64,000 bases of DNA, from assembly GCA_046297695.1 (NCBI GenBank), contig JBKBHF010000006.1, forward strand, positions 1-64,000, read 5' to 3'. Source of the stretch: Permianibacter sp046297695 (GTDB lineage: Bacteria > Pseudomonadota > Gammaproteobacteria > Enterobacterales > Permianibacteraceae). Of the stretch, positions 34,506-41,436 are shown piece after piece (within the stretch, counting starts at the first letter, position 1; each line of letters opens with the position of its first letter). The position numbers were made by a program, and so were the translations under genes. The notes beneath the pieces are model-generated. The model was not told the origin of the DNA. It saw nothing but the letters and a program-made list of their open reading frames with translations, and searched no databases.

Positions 34506-35453
34506 TTATCGCTGTGAACGGCCACGCGGCGTCAGCAACATCTGCTCGCGCTTTTCCTTCAAAAAATCCATCAGCACTCGGATCTTGGTCGGCATCTGCG
34601 CGCGCGATGGCACATAGAGAAAGAAACCGGAACGGGGTCGCGCCCACGGCAGCAGGACGCGCTTCAGCGCGCCACTTTCCAGATGCGGGCGAACACAGAT
34701 GTCGAGGTGCTGCACCAAACCAACGCCCTGCAGTGCCGCCCGCAACATGCTGTCGTCGTCGTTGAAGGTGACGCTACCTTGCGGCTCATAGACCACGGTG
34801 CGAGCGTCTTCACCGGGCGTGATGAACGACCAGCGATCGATCGTTCCGCTTGAGGTGAAGCGATACGCCAGACAGTTGTGCCGTTTCAATTCTTGCGGCG
34901 TTTCAGGAATGCCGTGGCGCGCGAAGTACGCCGGCGAGCCGACGATCGCCATTTCCAGTTGCGGCGTGATCGGCACCGCCACCATATGCTCTTCCAGGCT
35001 TTCACCCAGCCGAATGCCGGCGTCGAGTCCTTCGAGCACGATGTTGGTAAAGCCATCGTCGATCACCAGTTCCAGCCGCAGCTTGGGATAGCGGGTCAGC
35101 AATTCCGCCAGATGCGGCTCGATCAAGGTTCGCGCGGCAACGCGCGACACCGACAGGCGAATAAGTCCCGATGGTTCGCTGTGCGCTTCATCCAGTTCCG
35201 CGATCACCCGCTCGATGGCCGTCAGCGCCGGTTGCACAACATCGAGCAGGCGTTGCCCCTCTTCGGTCAGCGACATGCCCCGCGTTGTGCGGTTCAGCAG
35301 CCGCACATCCAGCGATTGTTCCAAGGCTTTCAGATGCTGCGACAAGGCCGCGCGCGTGACCTCCATTTCGGTCGCCGCCTTGGTGAAGCTGCGGTGGCGA
35401 GCGATATGGGCGAACCACGTCAGGGAGTAGAGCAGGGAGGGCTGTATCGGCAT
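34506..35453 (-). CDS. LysR-family transcriptional regulator
   Basis: A 315-residue LTTR. The N-terminal winged helix reads LTWFAHIARHRSFTKAATEMEVTRAALSQHLKALEQ, then the linker helix. The effector domain includes GLIRLSVSRVAARTLIEPHLAEL and DAGIRLGESLEEHMVAVPI, as in the CrgA/DsdC-like subgroup. It is divergent from the hydrolase gene at 35604 and most likely controls that operon. The shared intergenic region holds a palindrome fitting an LTTR site immediately in front of this gene. Confidence 0.93.
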   Translation of the reverse strand: MPIQPSLLYSLTWFAHIARHRSFTKAATEMEVTRAALSQHLKALEQSLDVRLLNRTTRGMSLTEEGQRLLDVVQPALTAIERVIAELDEAHSEPSGLIRLSVSRVAARTLIEPHLAELLTRYPKLRLELVIDDGFTNIVLEGLDAGIRLGESLEEHMVAVPITPQLEMAIVGSPAYFARHGIPETPQELKRHNCLAYRFTSSGTIDRWSFITPGEDARTVVYEPQGSVTFNDDDSMLRAALQGVGLVQHLDICVRPHLESGALKRVLLPWARPRSGFFLYVPSRAQMPTKIRVLMDFLKEKREQMLLTPRGRSQR

Positions 35454-35456
35454 ATT

Positions 35457-35473
35457 GGTTAGTTTAGCTAACC
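35457..35473. promoter_or_regulatory. Palindromic LysR-type binding site
   Basis: GGTTAG (35457-35462), a 5-base spacer and CTAACC (35468-35473) form a perfect interrupted palindrome with the T-N11-A form of LTTR boxes. It lies 3 bases from the LysR start and 131 bases from the divergent hydrolase start, in a low-GC spot. Both autorepression and activation of the operon are possible. Confidence 0.6.
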
Positions 35474-35603
35474 AGTCATGTGTTTCAAGGCGTATTTATC
35501 CCATCCAATAACGCGCCAAATCTTTGCCTCGAGCATGTGACCAGGGCCCGGCCACAGGCGAATTCAGCAACCCGTTCCCCCTGACCGAAACCGGAGCACC
35601 ACC

Positions 35604-36521
35604 ATGCCAAGCATCACTTTCCCCAACCTCAACGGCCTGGGCGTCACCATGGCCGCCGTCATCAACTTCCCGGCCGGCTTTGACGAAAGCAAGAAATACC
35701 CGGCCGTTGTCGTCTCGCACCCCGGCGGCGGTGTAAAGGAGCAGACCGCAGGCCTGTACGCGAAAAAGCTGGCCGAGCAAGGCCTCATCACCATCGCCTT
35801 CGACCGCTCCTATCAAGGCGCGAGCACCGGCGAGCCGCGCCAGATGGAAAACCCCTACGTCAGCACCGAAGACGTGAGCGCCGTGGTCGACTACCTGACC
35901 ACGCTGCCCTATGTCGATCAAAACCGGATCGGCGCCATGGGCGTTTGCGCCGGTGGCGGTTACAGCGCCAACGCCGCCATCAATGACCGCCGCATCAAGG
36001 CGCTGGCGATGGTGAGCGCTGTGAACATCGGCCAGATGTTCCGCAATGGCTGGGATGGCTCGGTGAAAGATGCCGACGCGCTGCCCTATCTGGAAGCGGG
36101 CTCTGCCGCACGCACCGCCGACGCCAGCAACAACAAATTGGCCACCATGCCGCTGGCGCCGCTGAAAGAAGAAGACGCACCGAACGCAGAATTGCGCGGT
36201 GCCTGGGAGTACTACCACACGCCGCGTTGCCAGCACCCGAATGCGCCTGGCTACACGCTGGCGCGCAACCTGATGCAAATCGTCAGCTACGACGCCTACC
36301 ACAAAGCCGAAGCGTTTCTGACCCAGCCCATTCTCGCCGTAGCGGGCAGTAACGCCGGCAGCAAATGGATGAGCGACGACTTGATCGCCCGCGCCGCGAG
36401 CAAAGACAAGCAGCTCTACGTCGTCAACGGCGCCGATCACATGGATCTGTACGACGTGCCGAAGTACGTCGATGAAGCGGTGTCGCAATTGGCGCCGTTC
36501 TTTCTGACCAAGCTGAAGTGA
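35604..36521 (+). CDS. Alpha/beta hydrolase, dienelactone-hydrolase-like (first paralogue)
   Basis: A 305-residue soluble hydrolase. The nucleophile elbow reads GVCAGGGY, so the nucleophile is Cys as in dienelactone hydrolase. A late catalytic-type His lies in NGADHMDLYD, and HPGGGVKEQTAG near the N-terminus forms the oxyanion region. The start has CGGAG upstream. First of four co-oriented genes; the next gene encodes a paralogue. Substrate unknown; the C-terminal segment ends near TKLK. It is likely controlled by the divergent LysR protein. Confidence 0.88.
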   Translation: MPSITFPNLNGLGVTMAAVINFPAGFDESKKYPAVVVSHPGGGVKEQTAGLYAKKLAEQGLITIAFDRSYQGASTGEPRQMENPYVSTEDVSAVVDYLTTLPYVDQNRIGAMGVCAGGGYSANAAINDRRIKALAMVSAVNIGQMFRNGWDGSVKDADALPYLEAGSAARTADASNNKLATMPLAPLKEEDAPNAELRGAWEYYHTPRCQHPNAPGYTLARNLMQIVSYDAYHKAEAFLTQPILAVAGSNAGSKWMSDDLIARAASKDKQLYVVNGADHMDLYDVPKYVDEAVSQLAPFFLTKLK

Positions 36522-36587
36522 TTTGTGTCGCAGGGGCCGGAGCGGCCCCTGCTTTCTCAACCAGATATCGTGTAACGGGAGATCGCC

Positions 36588-37523
36588 ATGAGTGACATCA
36601 GCATGCAAACCGTCAGCTACCAGAACCTGGGCTGGCAAACCGCCGCAGACATTTATTTGCCGCCAAATTTCGACAAGAACAAGCAGTACGCTGCCATCGT
36701 CAGTACCCATCCCATCGGCAGTTGCAAGGAGCAGACAGCCGGCAACATCTACGCCAAAGGATTGGCCGAGGCGGGCTTCGTCGTGCTGGTGCATGACGCC
36801 AGTTTCCAAGGCGCCAGCGGCGGCTCGCCGCGCTTTATCGAAGACCCGTCCATTCGCGTCTCGGACATTCGCTTTGCCGTCGACTACCTGCAGTCGCTGC
36901 CCTATGTGGATGCTAATCGCATCGGCGCTATCGGTGTGTGCGGCGGCGGCGCCTACACCGTGCATGCGGGCATCACCGATCACCGGCTGAAAGCCCTGGT
37001 CTCCATCACGGGGGTGAATTACGGCCGCTTGATTCGCGAAGGTTTCGCGCAGTTCAAGCCGCGCGAATTGGCGCAGGGCATTGCGCAAATGCGCACCGCG
37101 CAAGCGCTAGGAGAGGCGCGTGATCCGGCCGACCTGCTGCCGGCGTCGGTGGCGGCGGCAAAGCAAGCCGGCATTACCGACATCGACGTGCTCGAAGCCA
37201 CTGACTACTACAAAACCAAGCGCGGTCAGCAACCGAACGGCGCAACCCGCCAACTGATGTCATTCACCGGCGCGGCCATGGGTTGGGATGCGTTCACCAA
37301 CGCCGAAGTGCTGCTGACGCAACCGCTGATGGTGGTAATCGGCGACAAACCTGGCGGCTTTGGTGCCTACCGCGATGGCTGGGAGATCTACAGCCGCGCT
37401 GCATCCGAGAACAAGCAGATCGTTGTCGCAGAAGGTTGGTCGCACTACGACCTCTACGACAAGCCGGAACCGGTGGCCATCGCTATGGCCAAGGTGGTGC
37501 CGTTCTTCAAGAGCAATCTGTAA
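36588..37523 (+). CDS. Alpha/beta hydrolase, dienelactone-hydrolase-like (second paralogue)
   Basis: A 311-residue paralogue of the preceding gene, clearly alignable: HPIGSCKEQTAGN vs HPGGGVKEQTAG, nucleophile elbow GVCGGGAY, and C-terminal GWSHYDLYDKPE carrying the His. The central lid (about 150-215) differs strongly between the two, which suggests different substrates after duplication. It begins 66 bases after the first copy with GGGAG upstream, so they share a transcript. Confidence 0.88.
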   Translation: MSDISMQTVSYQNLGWQTAADIYLPPNFDKNKQYAAIVSTHPIGSCKEQTAGNIYAKGLAEAGFVVLVHDASFQGASGGSPRFIEDPSIRVSDIRFAVDYLQSLPYVDANRIGAIGVCGGGAYTVHAGITDHRLKALVSITGVNYGRLIREGFAQFKPRELAQGIAQMRTAQALGEARDPADLLPASVAAAKQAGITDIDVLEATDYYKTKRGQQPNGATRQLMSFTGAAMGWDAFTNAEVLLTQPLMVVIGDKPGGFGAYRDGWEIYSRAASENKQIVVAEGWSHYDLYDKPEPVAIAMAKVVPFFKSNL

Positions 37524-37587
37524 ACGCAACATCCGGCCCAGCTGCCGTATTCGCGGCCACTGGCCTCAACGACATGCAGAGAATGAA

Positions 37588-38226
37588 ATGAAAAACATTC
37601 TAATCCTCGGTGCCAGCGGTCAGATCGCGCAGTGGGTCGTGCAGGCATTGACCGGAAACGCGAACCTGCGCCAGACGCTACTGCTGCGCAACCCCAAGAA
37701 GCTGACCGGCAAAGAGTCTGGCAATGCCACCGTCGTGATTGGCAGCGCGCTGGACAAAAAGCTGCTGAAGCAAGCGATGGTCGGGCAGGATCTGGTTTAT
37801 GCCAATCTCACCGGCGACGACATCGACAAGCAGGCGAAAGCCATTGTCGCTGCCATGCAAGAGCAAGGGCTCAAGCGACTGATCTTCGTGTTGTCGCTGG
37901 GCATCTACGACGAGGTACCGGGCAAGTTCGGCAAATGGAACAACGCCATCATCGGCGACGATCTCAAACCTTTTCGTCGCGCGGCAGAGGTCATCGAAGC
38001 CTCGGGATTGGACTACACCATCCTGCGCCCGGCCTGGCTGACCGATGAAGACGAAGTGGATTACGAATTGACGGCAAAGGGCACACCGTTCAAAGGCACA
38101 GTAGTCTCGCGCAAAAGCGTCGCCGATTTGATCACGAAGATCATTGCCAACCCCAAGCTTCATCTGCGGGCGGATCTGGGCGTCAACAAACCGGGCAGTG
38201 ACGGCGACAAGCCTTACTTCATGTAA
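37588..38226 (+). CDS. NmrA-like/atypical SDR NAD(P)-binding protein
   Basis: A 212-residue Rossmann protein. The nucleotide site is ILGASGQIAQWVVQAL, with LLLRNPKKL supplying an Arg after the second strand (NADP preference). The family block SGLDYTILRPAWL is typical of the YwnB/NmrA-like atypical SDRs that lack the YxxxK catalytic pair. The C-terminus is short. The ATG at 37588 is preceded by AGAGAAT; it is 64 bases after the second hydrolase. Such proteins act as redox sensors or quinone/isoflavone-type reductases; the substrate is not known. Confidence 0.86.
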   Translation: MKNILILGASGQIAQWVVQALTGNANLRQTLLLRNPKKLTGKESGNATVVIGSALDKKLLKQAMVGQDLVYANLTGDDIDKQAKAIVAAMQEQGLKRLIFVLSLGIYDEVPGKFGKWNNAIIGDDLKPFRRAAEVIEASGLDYTILRPAWLTDEDEVDYELTAKGTPFKGTVVSRKSVADLITKIIANPKLHLRADLGVNKPGSDGDKPYFM

Positions 38227-38294
38227 GTCGTACTTCATTGCGTCGGCAGGCACACCCTCGTCGCCCAACAACTAAACATCGGAGTTCATCGCGC

Positions 38295-38975
38295 ATGGAA
38301 CTGCTAAAACACATGACGCTTACGCACTGGCTGTTGGTTGTCATCGTTATTGTTGCTCTTGCCGCGCTGGGCGCTGTGGTGGCAGTGACCACCATCGAAA
38401 GCCGCCAAGCCCGGCAGGTTGGTGAGTTGGAGCCCTACGCAAAGCCCGATCCGATTTTGCAGAGTCGCGCCGCCGTTGTGTACTTCTCACGCTCGGGCAA
38501 CACCGCGTTGGCAGCGCGCCATGTCGCGAAGCGACTCAATGCGAATCTCTATCCGCTGACGGTGCCGGAGTACGCCCTTGGGGTGAATGGCCTGGCGAAC
38601 TCGGCCTTCGATGCCAAAGCGCGTCGCGATGATCCCAGCAAGCTGCCAGAAATCACGCCGCGCACAATTGACCTCACGCCGTTCGACACCGTCTGGCTCG
38701 GCTCACCCATTTGGTTCTACAGCCCCGCGCCGCCGATCTGGGCCTTTATTGAGCACAACCGTTTTGACGGCAAGCATGTGGTGCTGTTCAACACCTTCAA
38801 CAGTAACTTTGGCGACGACCAAATCGCCGCGTTCCAGGCCAAGGTGATGGCGCACGGTGCGCGTTCCTTTGAACATCGCCATGTGCTGCGCGGGCGCATG
38901 ATGCAACAGCTCACGCCCGAGGAAATGCTCAAGGCCATTGATGACGAATGGCTTGGTCCGCAAACCAAGCCCTGA
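38295..38975 (+). CDS. Membrane-anchored flavodoxin-like protein
   Basis: A 226-residue protein with an N-terminal helix (THWLLVVIVIVALAALGAVVAVTTI) and a flavodoxin domain. The FMN phosphate loop appears as YFSRSGNTALAA, and the ring-contact loop as LGSPIWFYSPAPPIWAFIEH. The N-terminal anchor is unusual for a flavodoxin and implies electron transfer near the membrane. It is the last gene of the LysR-linked operon, 68 bases after the NmrA-like gene. The start codon is slightly uncertain: GGAG sits 10-13 bases upstream and a second ATG follows within the N-terminus. Confidence 0.82.
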   Translation: MELLKHMTLTHWLLVVIVIVALAALGAVVAVTTIESRQARQVGELEPYAKPDPILQSRAAVVYFSRSGNTALAARHVAKRLNANLYPLTVPEYALGVNGLANSAFDAKARRDDPSKLPEITPRTIDLTPFDTVWLGSPIWFYSPAPPIWAFIEHNRFDGKHVVLFNTFNSNFGDDQIAAFQAKVMAHGARSFEHRHVLRGRMMQQLTPEEMLKAIDDEWLGPQTKP

Positions 38976-39111
38976 GTTGTCAAGCGCGTCGCCGCCCAAG
39001 CATTGCAAATCTGACCGCGACAGCGTGATTTGCTAGGTCGGCGCATCCATTCAATGCGAGAATGCAAAGCAGAACTACAGCGCGGCTACAGACAATTACA
39101 GGGCAATAACG

Positions 39112-39453
39112 ATGAGCACTGCATTGGAAATTACCGATCTCGTGGTCGGTGACGGCAAAGCCGTCGTCAAGGGGGCGTTGATCACCGCGCATTACACCGG
39201 TTGGCTGGAAGACGGCACGAAGTTCGATTCCTCGCATGATCGTGGCAAGCCGTTTCAATGCGTCATCGGCACCGGTCGCGTGATCAAAGGCTGGGATCAA
39301 GGCCTGATCGGCATGCAGGTCGGCGGCAAACGCAAACTGCTTGTGCCGGCACATTTGGCCTATGGTGAACGGCAAGTCGGCCCGCTGATCAAGCCAAACT
39401 CGAATCTGGTATTCGAAATCGAACTGCTGGAAGCACTGACCCGCGACGACTGA
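39112..39453 (+). CDS. FKBP-type peptidyl-prolyl cis-trans isomerase
   Basis: A 113-residue minimal FKBP without signal peptide, acting in the cytoplasm. Core motifs: VKGALITAHYTGWLEDGTKFDSSHDRGKPF, VIKGWDQGLIGMQVGGKRKLLVP and the final strand PNSNLVFEIELLEAL. The active-site aromatic pocket residues Y, F, D, W are conserved. It is the FKBP/Mip C-domain type rather than SlyD (no inserted flap and no His-rich tail). Single gene. Confidence 0.93.
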   Translation: MSTALEITDLVVGDGKAVVKGALITAHYTGWLEDGTKFDSSHDRGKPFQCVIGTGRVIKGWDQGLIGMQVGGKRKLLVPAHLAYGERQVGPLIKPNSNLVFEIELLEALTRDD

Positions 39454-39475
39454 CATTGCTCACCAAAAAAAAGAT

Positions 39476-39589
39476 CCCCTCCCCCCTGGTGGGGCGAGGC
39501 GGGAATTAACGAAGCACCGCTTCGTTCCGCCGCAGCGCCACGAGCCAGCGAGTGGCTGGGGCGCGGAGCGGGGCCAGGGAGAGGGGGAA
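39476..39589. repeat. Dispersed GC-rich palindromic repeat (long copy)
   Basis: C-rich left end and G-rich right end (GGGCCAGGGAGAGGGGG) enclose two small hairpins (CGAAGC/GCTTCG and CCAGC/GCTGG). It is one of at least seven intergenic copies in the window that share CCCCTCTCCC/GGGAGAGGGG arms (43641, 49049, 49199, 49605, 54341, 56058). It lies just after the FKBP stop. Confidence 0.65.
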
Positions 39590-39714
39590 CCGTCCGTAGC
39601 GCACCGCTGCCAAATTCCCGCGCCATTCCCCAAAAGACTTTTCACCCGCCCCGCATCCGTCCTAGACTCAAGCCCAGCTCGGCGCACCACCAACAACAAA
39701 ACGGAACGGACACC

Positions 39715-40140
39715 ATGAACAACACGCTACGCAACAGCCTCGCCTTTCTTGCCGCCGTCATCCTCGGCATGATCGTCAATGGCAGCCTGATCACCATCAG
39801 CGCGCAAGCCATCCCGCCACCGGCGGGCGTGGACGTCACCCAAGCCGAAAGCCTGGCCGCCAATATCCACCGGTTCGAACCCAAACACTTTCTGATGCCA
39901 TTTCTCGCCCACGCGCTCGGCACACTGGCCGGCGCCATTGCCGTCACACTGCTGGCTGCGAGCCAGCAGAAAAAGCTGGCGCTCGGTATCGGTGCGCTGT
40001 TTCTGATCGGCGGAGTGATGGCAGCGTTCATGATCCCGGCACCGGTGTGGTTCATCGGCTTGGATTTGCTCGCGGCCTATTTGCCGATGGCGTTGTTGGG
40101 CTTCGTGCTGGCAAAACGGCTGAAGCCTTCCGTTCGCTAG
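39715..40140 (+). CDS. Hypothetical four-helix membrane protein
   Basis: A 141-residue inner-membrane protein with four helices: LAFLAAVILGMIVNGSLITI, MPFLAHALGTLAGAIAVTLLA, LALGIGALFLIGGVMAAFMI and LDLLAAYLPMALLGFVLA. A short outside loop after helix 1 carries VDVTQAESLAANIHRFEPKH. Family not recognised. Weak ribosome site CGGAAC. No obvious operon partner. Confidence 0.7.
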   Translation: MNNTLRNSLAFLAAVILGMIVNGSLITISAQAIPPPAGVDVTQAESLAANIHRFEPKHFLMPFLAHALGTLAGAIAVTLLAASQQKKLALGIGALFLIGGVMAAFMIPAPVWFIGLDLLAAYLPMALLGFVLAKRLKPSVR

Positions 40141-40337
40141 CAACCAACTGCAGAAAGTCGGTCTAAGCGCTGTTACCGATCCTTTCGTGTCAGTTGTCGA
40201 CCGTAACGGGATGGCTTAGGTTTGTCATCAAAGGTGTCTATCCTTTTGGACCCTACTCGACCCTATTTCCGGCAAGGTCGAATTGAATCAGGGGTTTGCC
40301 TTCGCTGGAACTGGATATGGTCCCGAAAAGTCGCGAG

Positions 40338-40373
40338 ATAACGCCCCTTTTCGACGGCCGAATTAGCGTTATG
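40338..40373 (+). other. attC-like half/short recombination site at the left of a cassette
   Basis: ATAACGC (40338-40344) is exactly complementary to GCGTTAT (40366-40372), and the right part reads CGGCCGAATTAGCGTTATGG. This matches the L'-R' end of integron attC sites. The gap of 36 bases is shorter than known attC sites (about 55-140), so this may be a trimmed or hybrid site. The following gene starts only 8 bases later, as in gene cassettes. Confidence 0.4.
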
Positions 40374-40380
40374 GTGCTAT

Positions 40381-40884
40381 GTGAAACTTTCAATTTTAAT
40401 GTTGCTCGCAGTATTTTCTGCAGAACTTCGCGCAGAATCCATCGTGTACGAAATCTACGAATTGGCCACTGGAAAGTTGGTGGCAAAGGGTGAGAGGCAT
40501 TACTCGCATGACGACATAGTGATTAAAAAATATAACGCCAACGGCATGAGCGTAACAGAGAAACATCTAGAGCTAGAGCATGGCTACCGAATCGGCGCCA
40601 GATTGGTAGAGCAGCAAGAACTTACGGGCTTTGGCTTGCTCGCAAAGAAAACTGACGCTGATTTTAGCTGGGAGTGATACGATAGAAAGTCCGGGCAGAT
40701 TTATACAAAGCTACATGGCGGCAACCTTGCTAGAGTTCGCTCAAGCGGACTTCCAATTCTCGAAAAGCTCGAGGAGGTTGAGTTTTTGAGTGACACCAAG
40801 CTAAATTTTAGGCTGGGCGGACCAAGGGGCGAAGAGTCTCATGAAATTGTCATCAAAAAGGGCAGTGTTCTTAAGTTCGACTAA
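40381..40884 (+). pseudogene. Exported cassette-like protein interrupted by an in-frame TGA at 40675
   Basis: The first part (GTG at 40381) encodes a signal peptide (LSILMLLAVFSAELRA) and about 78 mature residues ending FSWE before TGA (40675-40677). The same frame then continues with coding-like sequence: YDRKSGQIYTKLHGGNLARV, LEKLEEVEFLSDTKLNF and IVIKKGSVLKFD, to TAA at 40882. A single TGG to TGA change at a Trp codon explains this. Codon use is AT-richer than the neighbourhood. No family was recognised. Either a recent pseudogene or two pieces with the first still secreted. The context suggests an integron-type cassette (attC-like ends on both sides). Confidence 0.7.
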
Positions 40885-40887
40885 GAG

Positions 40888-40964
40888 CGCCATAACAATT
40901 CAATCGAGTGCGTGCTTACTGCGCCAGACGAGCTGACGCGCGCCGCTCATTTCAAGCATTATGG
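40888..40964 (+). other. attC-like site (integron cassette recombination site), right end
   Basis: This starts 4 bases after the pseudogene stop. CCATAACAATTCAATCGAG on the left pairs imperfectly with CTCATTTCAAGCATTATGG on the right, with an outer CCATAA/TTATGG pairing that is exact and a GC-rich centre. Length (77 bases), the AACAATTC phrase and placement right behind a coding region all fit attC. The R' box reads ATTATGG where GTTRRRY is expected, so it may be decayed. No integrase gene is in the window. Confidence 0.5.
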
Positions 40965-41015
40965 TCCTCGCTCTTCGAGAGCTTCTGACCTAAAACGATG
41001 GGGTAAGTTCTGAAA

Positions 41016-41333
41016 GTGAACTCCAAAAAGATGTCTGGTGGGCTTGTGCACGAATTGCCCACTGATCTGGCTAACGCGCTGACTGAAACGGATTCCGTTA
41101 TCGCGTGGGAGGCGTTGTCGCCGATTGGTCGGAACGAATTTATTTGCTGGGTTGAAGAGGCCAAAACAGCGGCAACAAGGGGCAAGCGGATCGCCAGAGC
41201 CGTAGAGGAGCTGGCAGAAGGTAAGAAACGGCCGTGTTGTTGGGTGGGCTGCATTCATCGCACGGACAAGAAACCCAGCAAGTGGCAGCAAGATGTTTTA
41301 ATCGACAAGAAGAAGGCCACGGAAAAGAAATGA
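41016..41333 (+). CDS. YdeI/OmdA-type (bacteriocin-protection-like) protein
   Basis: A 105-residue soluble protein. The segment WEALSPIGRNEFICWVEEAKTAATRGKRIARAVEELAEGKK is the C-terminal signature of YdeI/OmpD-associated proteins, which usually have a longer N-terminal domain. This stand-alone short form is a known variant. The tail is Lys-rich with CCWVGC. It starts with GTG at 41016; an ATG at 41031 is an alternative. It follows the attC-like site by 52 bases and could be cassette-borne, but no attC lies behind it. Confidence 0.7.
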   Translation: MNSKKMSGGLVHELPTDLANALTETDSVIAWEALSPIGRNEFICWVEEAKTAATRGKRIARAVEELAEGKKRPCCWVGCIHRTDKKPSKWQQDVLIDKKKATEKK

Positions 41334-41360
41334 AGTCTGTAGTTAGTCCGTAAAAGCACG

Positions 41361-41412
41361 TAGCCTGGATTAGCGCAGCGTAATCCGGGTCCAGCCGGCG
41401 GTACCGGCTGGA
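41361..41412. repeat. Dispersed repeat plus hairpin before the S9 peptidase 3' end
   Basis: TAGCCTGGATTAGCGCAGCG followed by TAATCCGGG (41361-41389) is a self-complementary phrase that recurs in many proteobacterial genomes. It is followed by a perfect 9-bp hairpin (41390-41398 with 41404-41412, 5-base loop). Position between convergent genes fits a transcription-end element. Confidence 0.55.
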
Positions 41413-41436
41413 AGCAAGTCGTTAATCCCAGCCCAC

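Noticed and set aside
40675..40677. In-frame TGA read as selenocysteine
   Set aside because: No SECIS-like hairpin was recognised just after it, the protein is not a known selenoprotein type, and a Trp-to-stop mutation is simpler.
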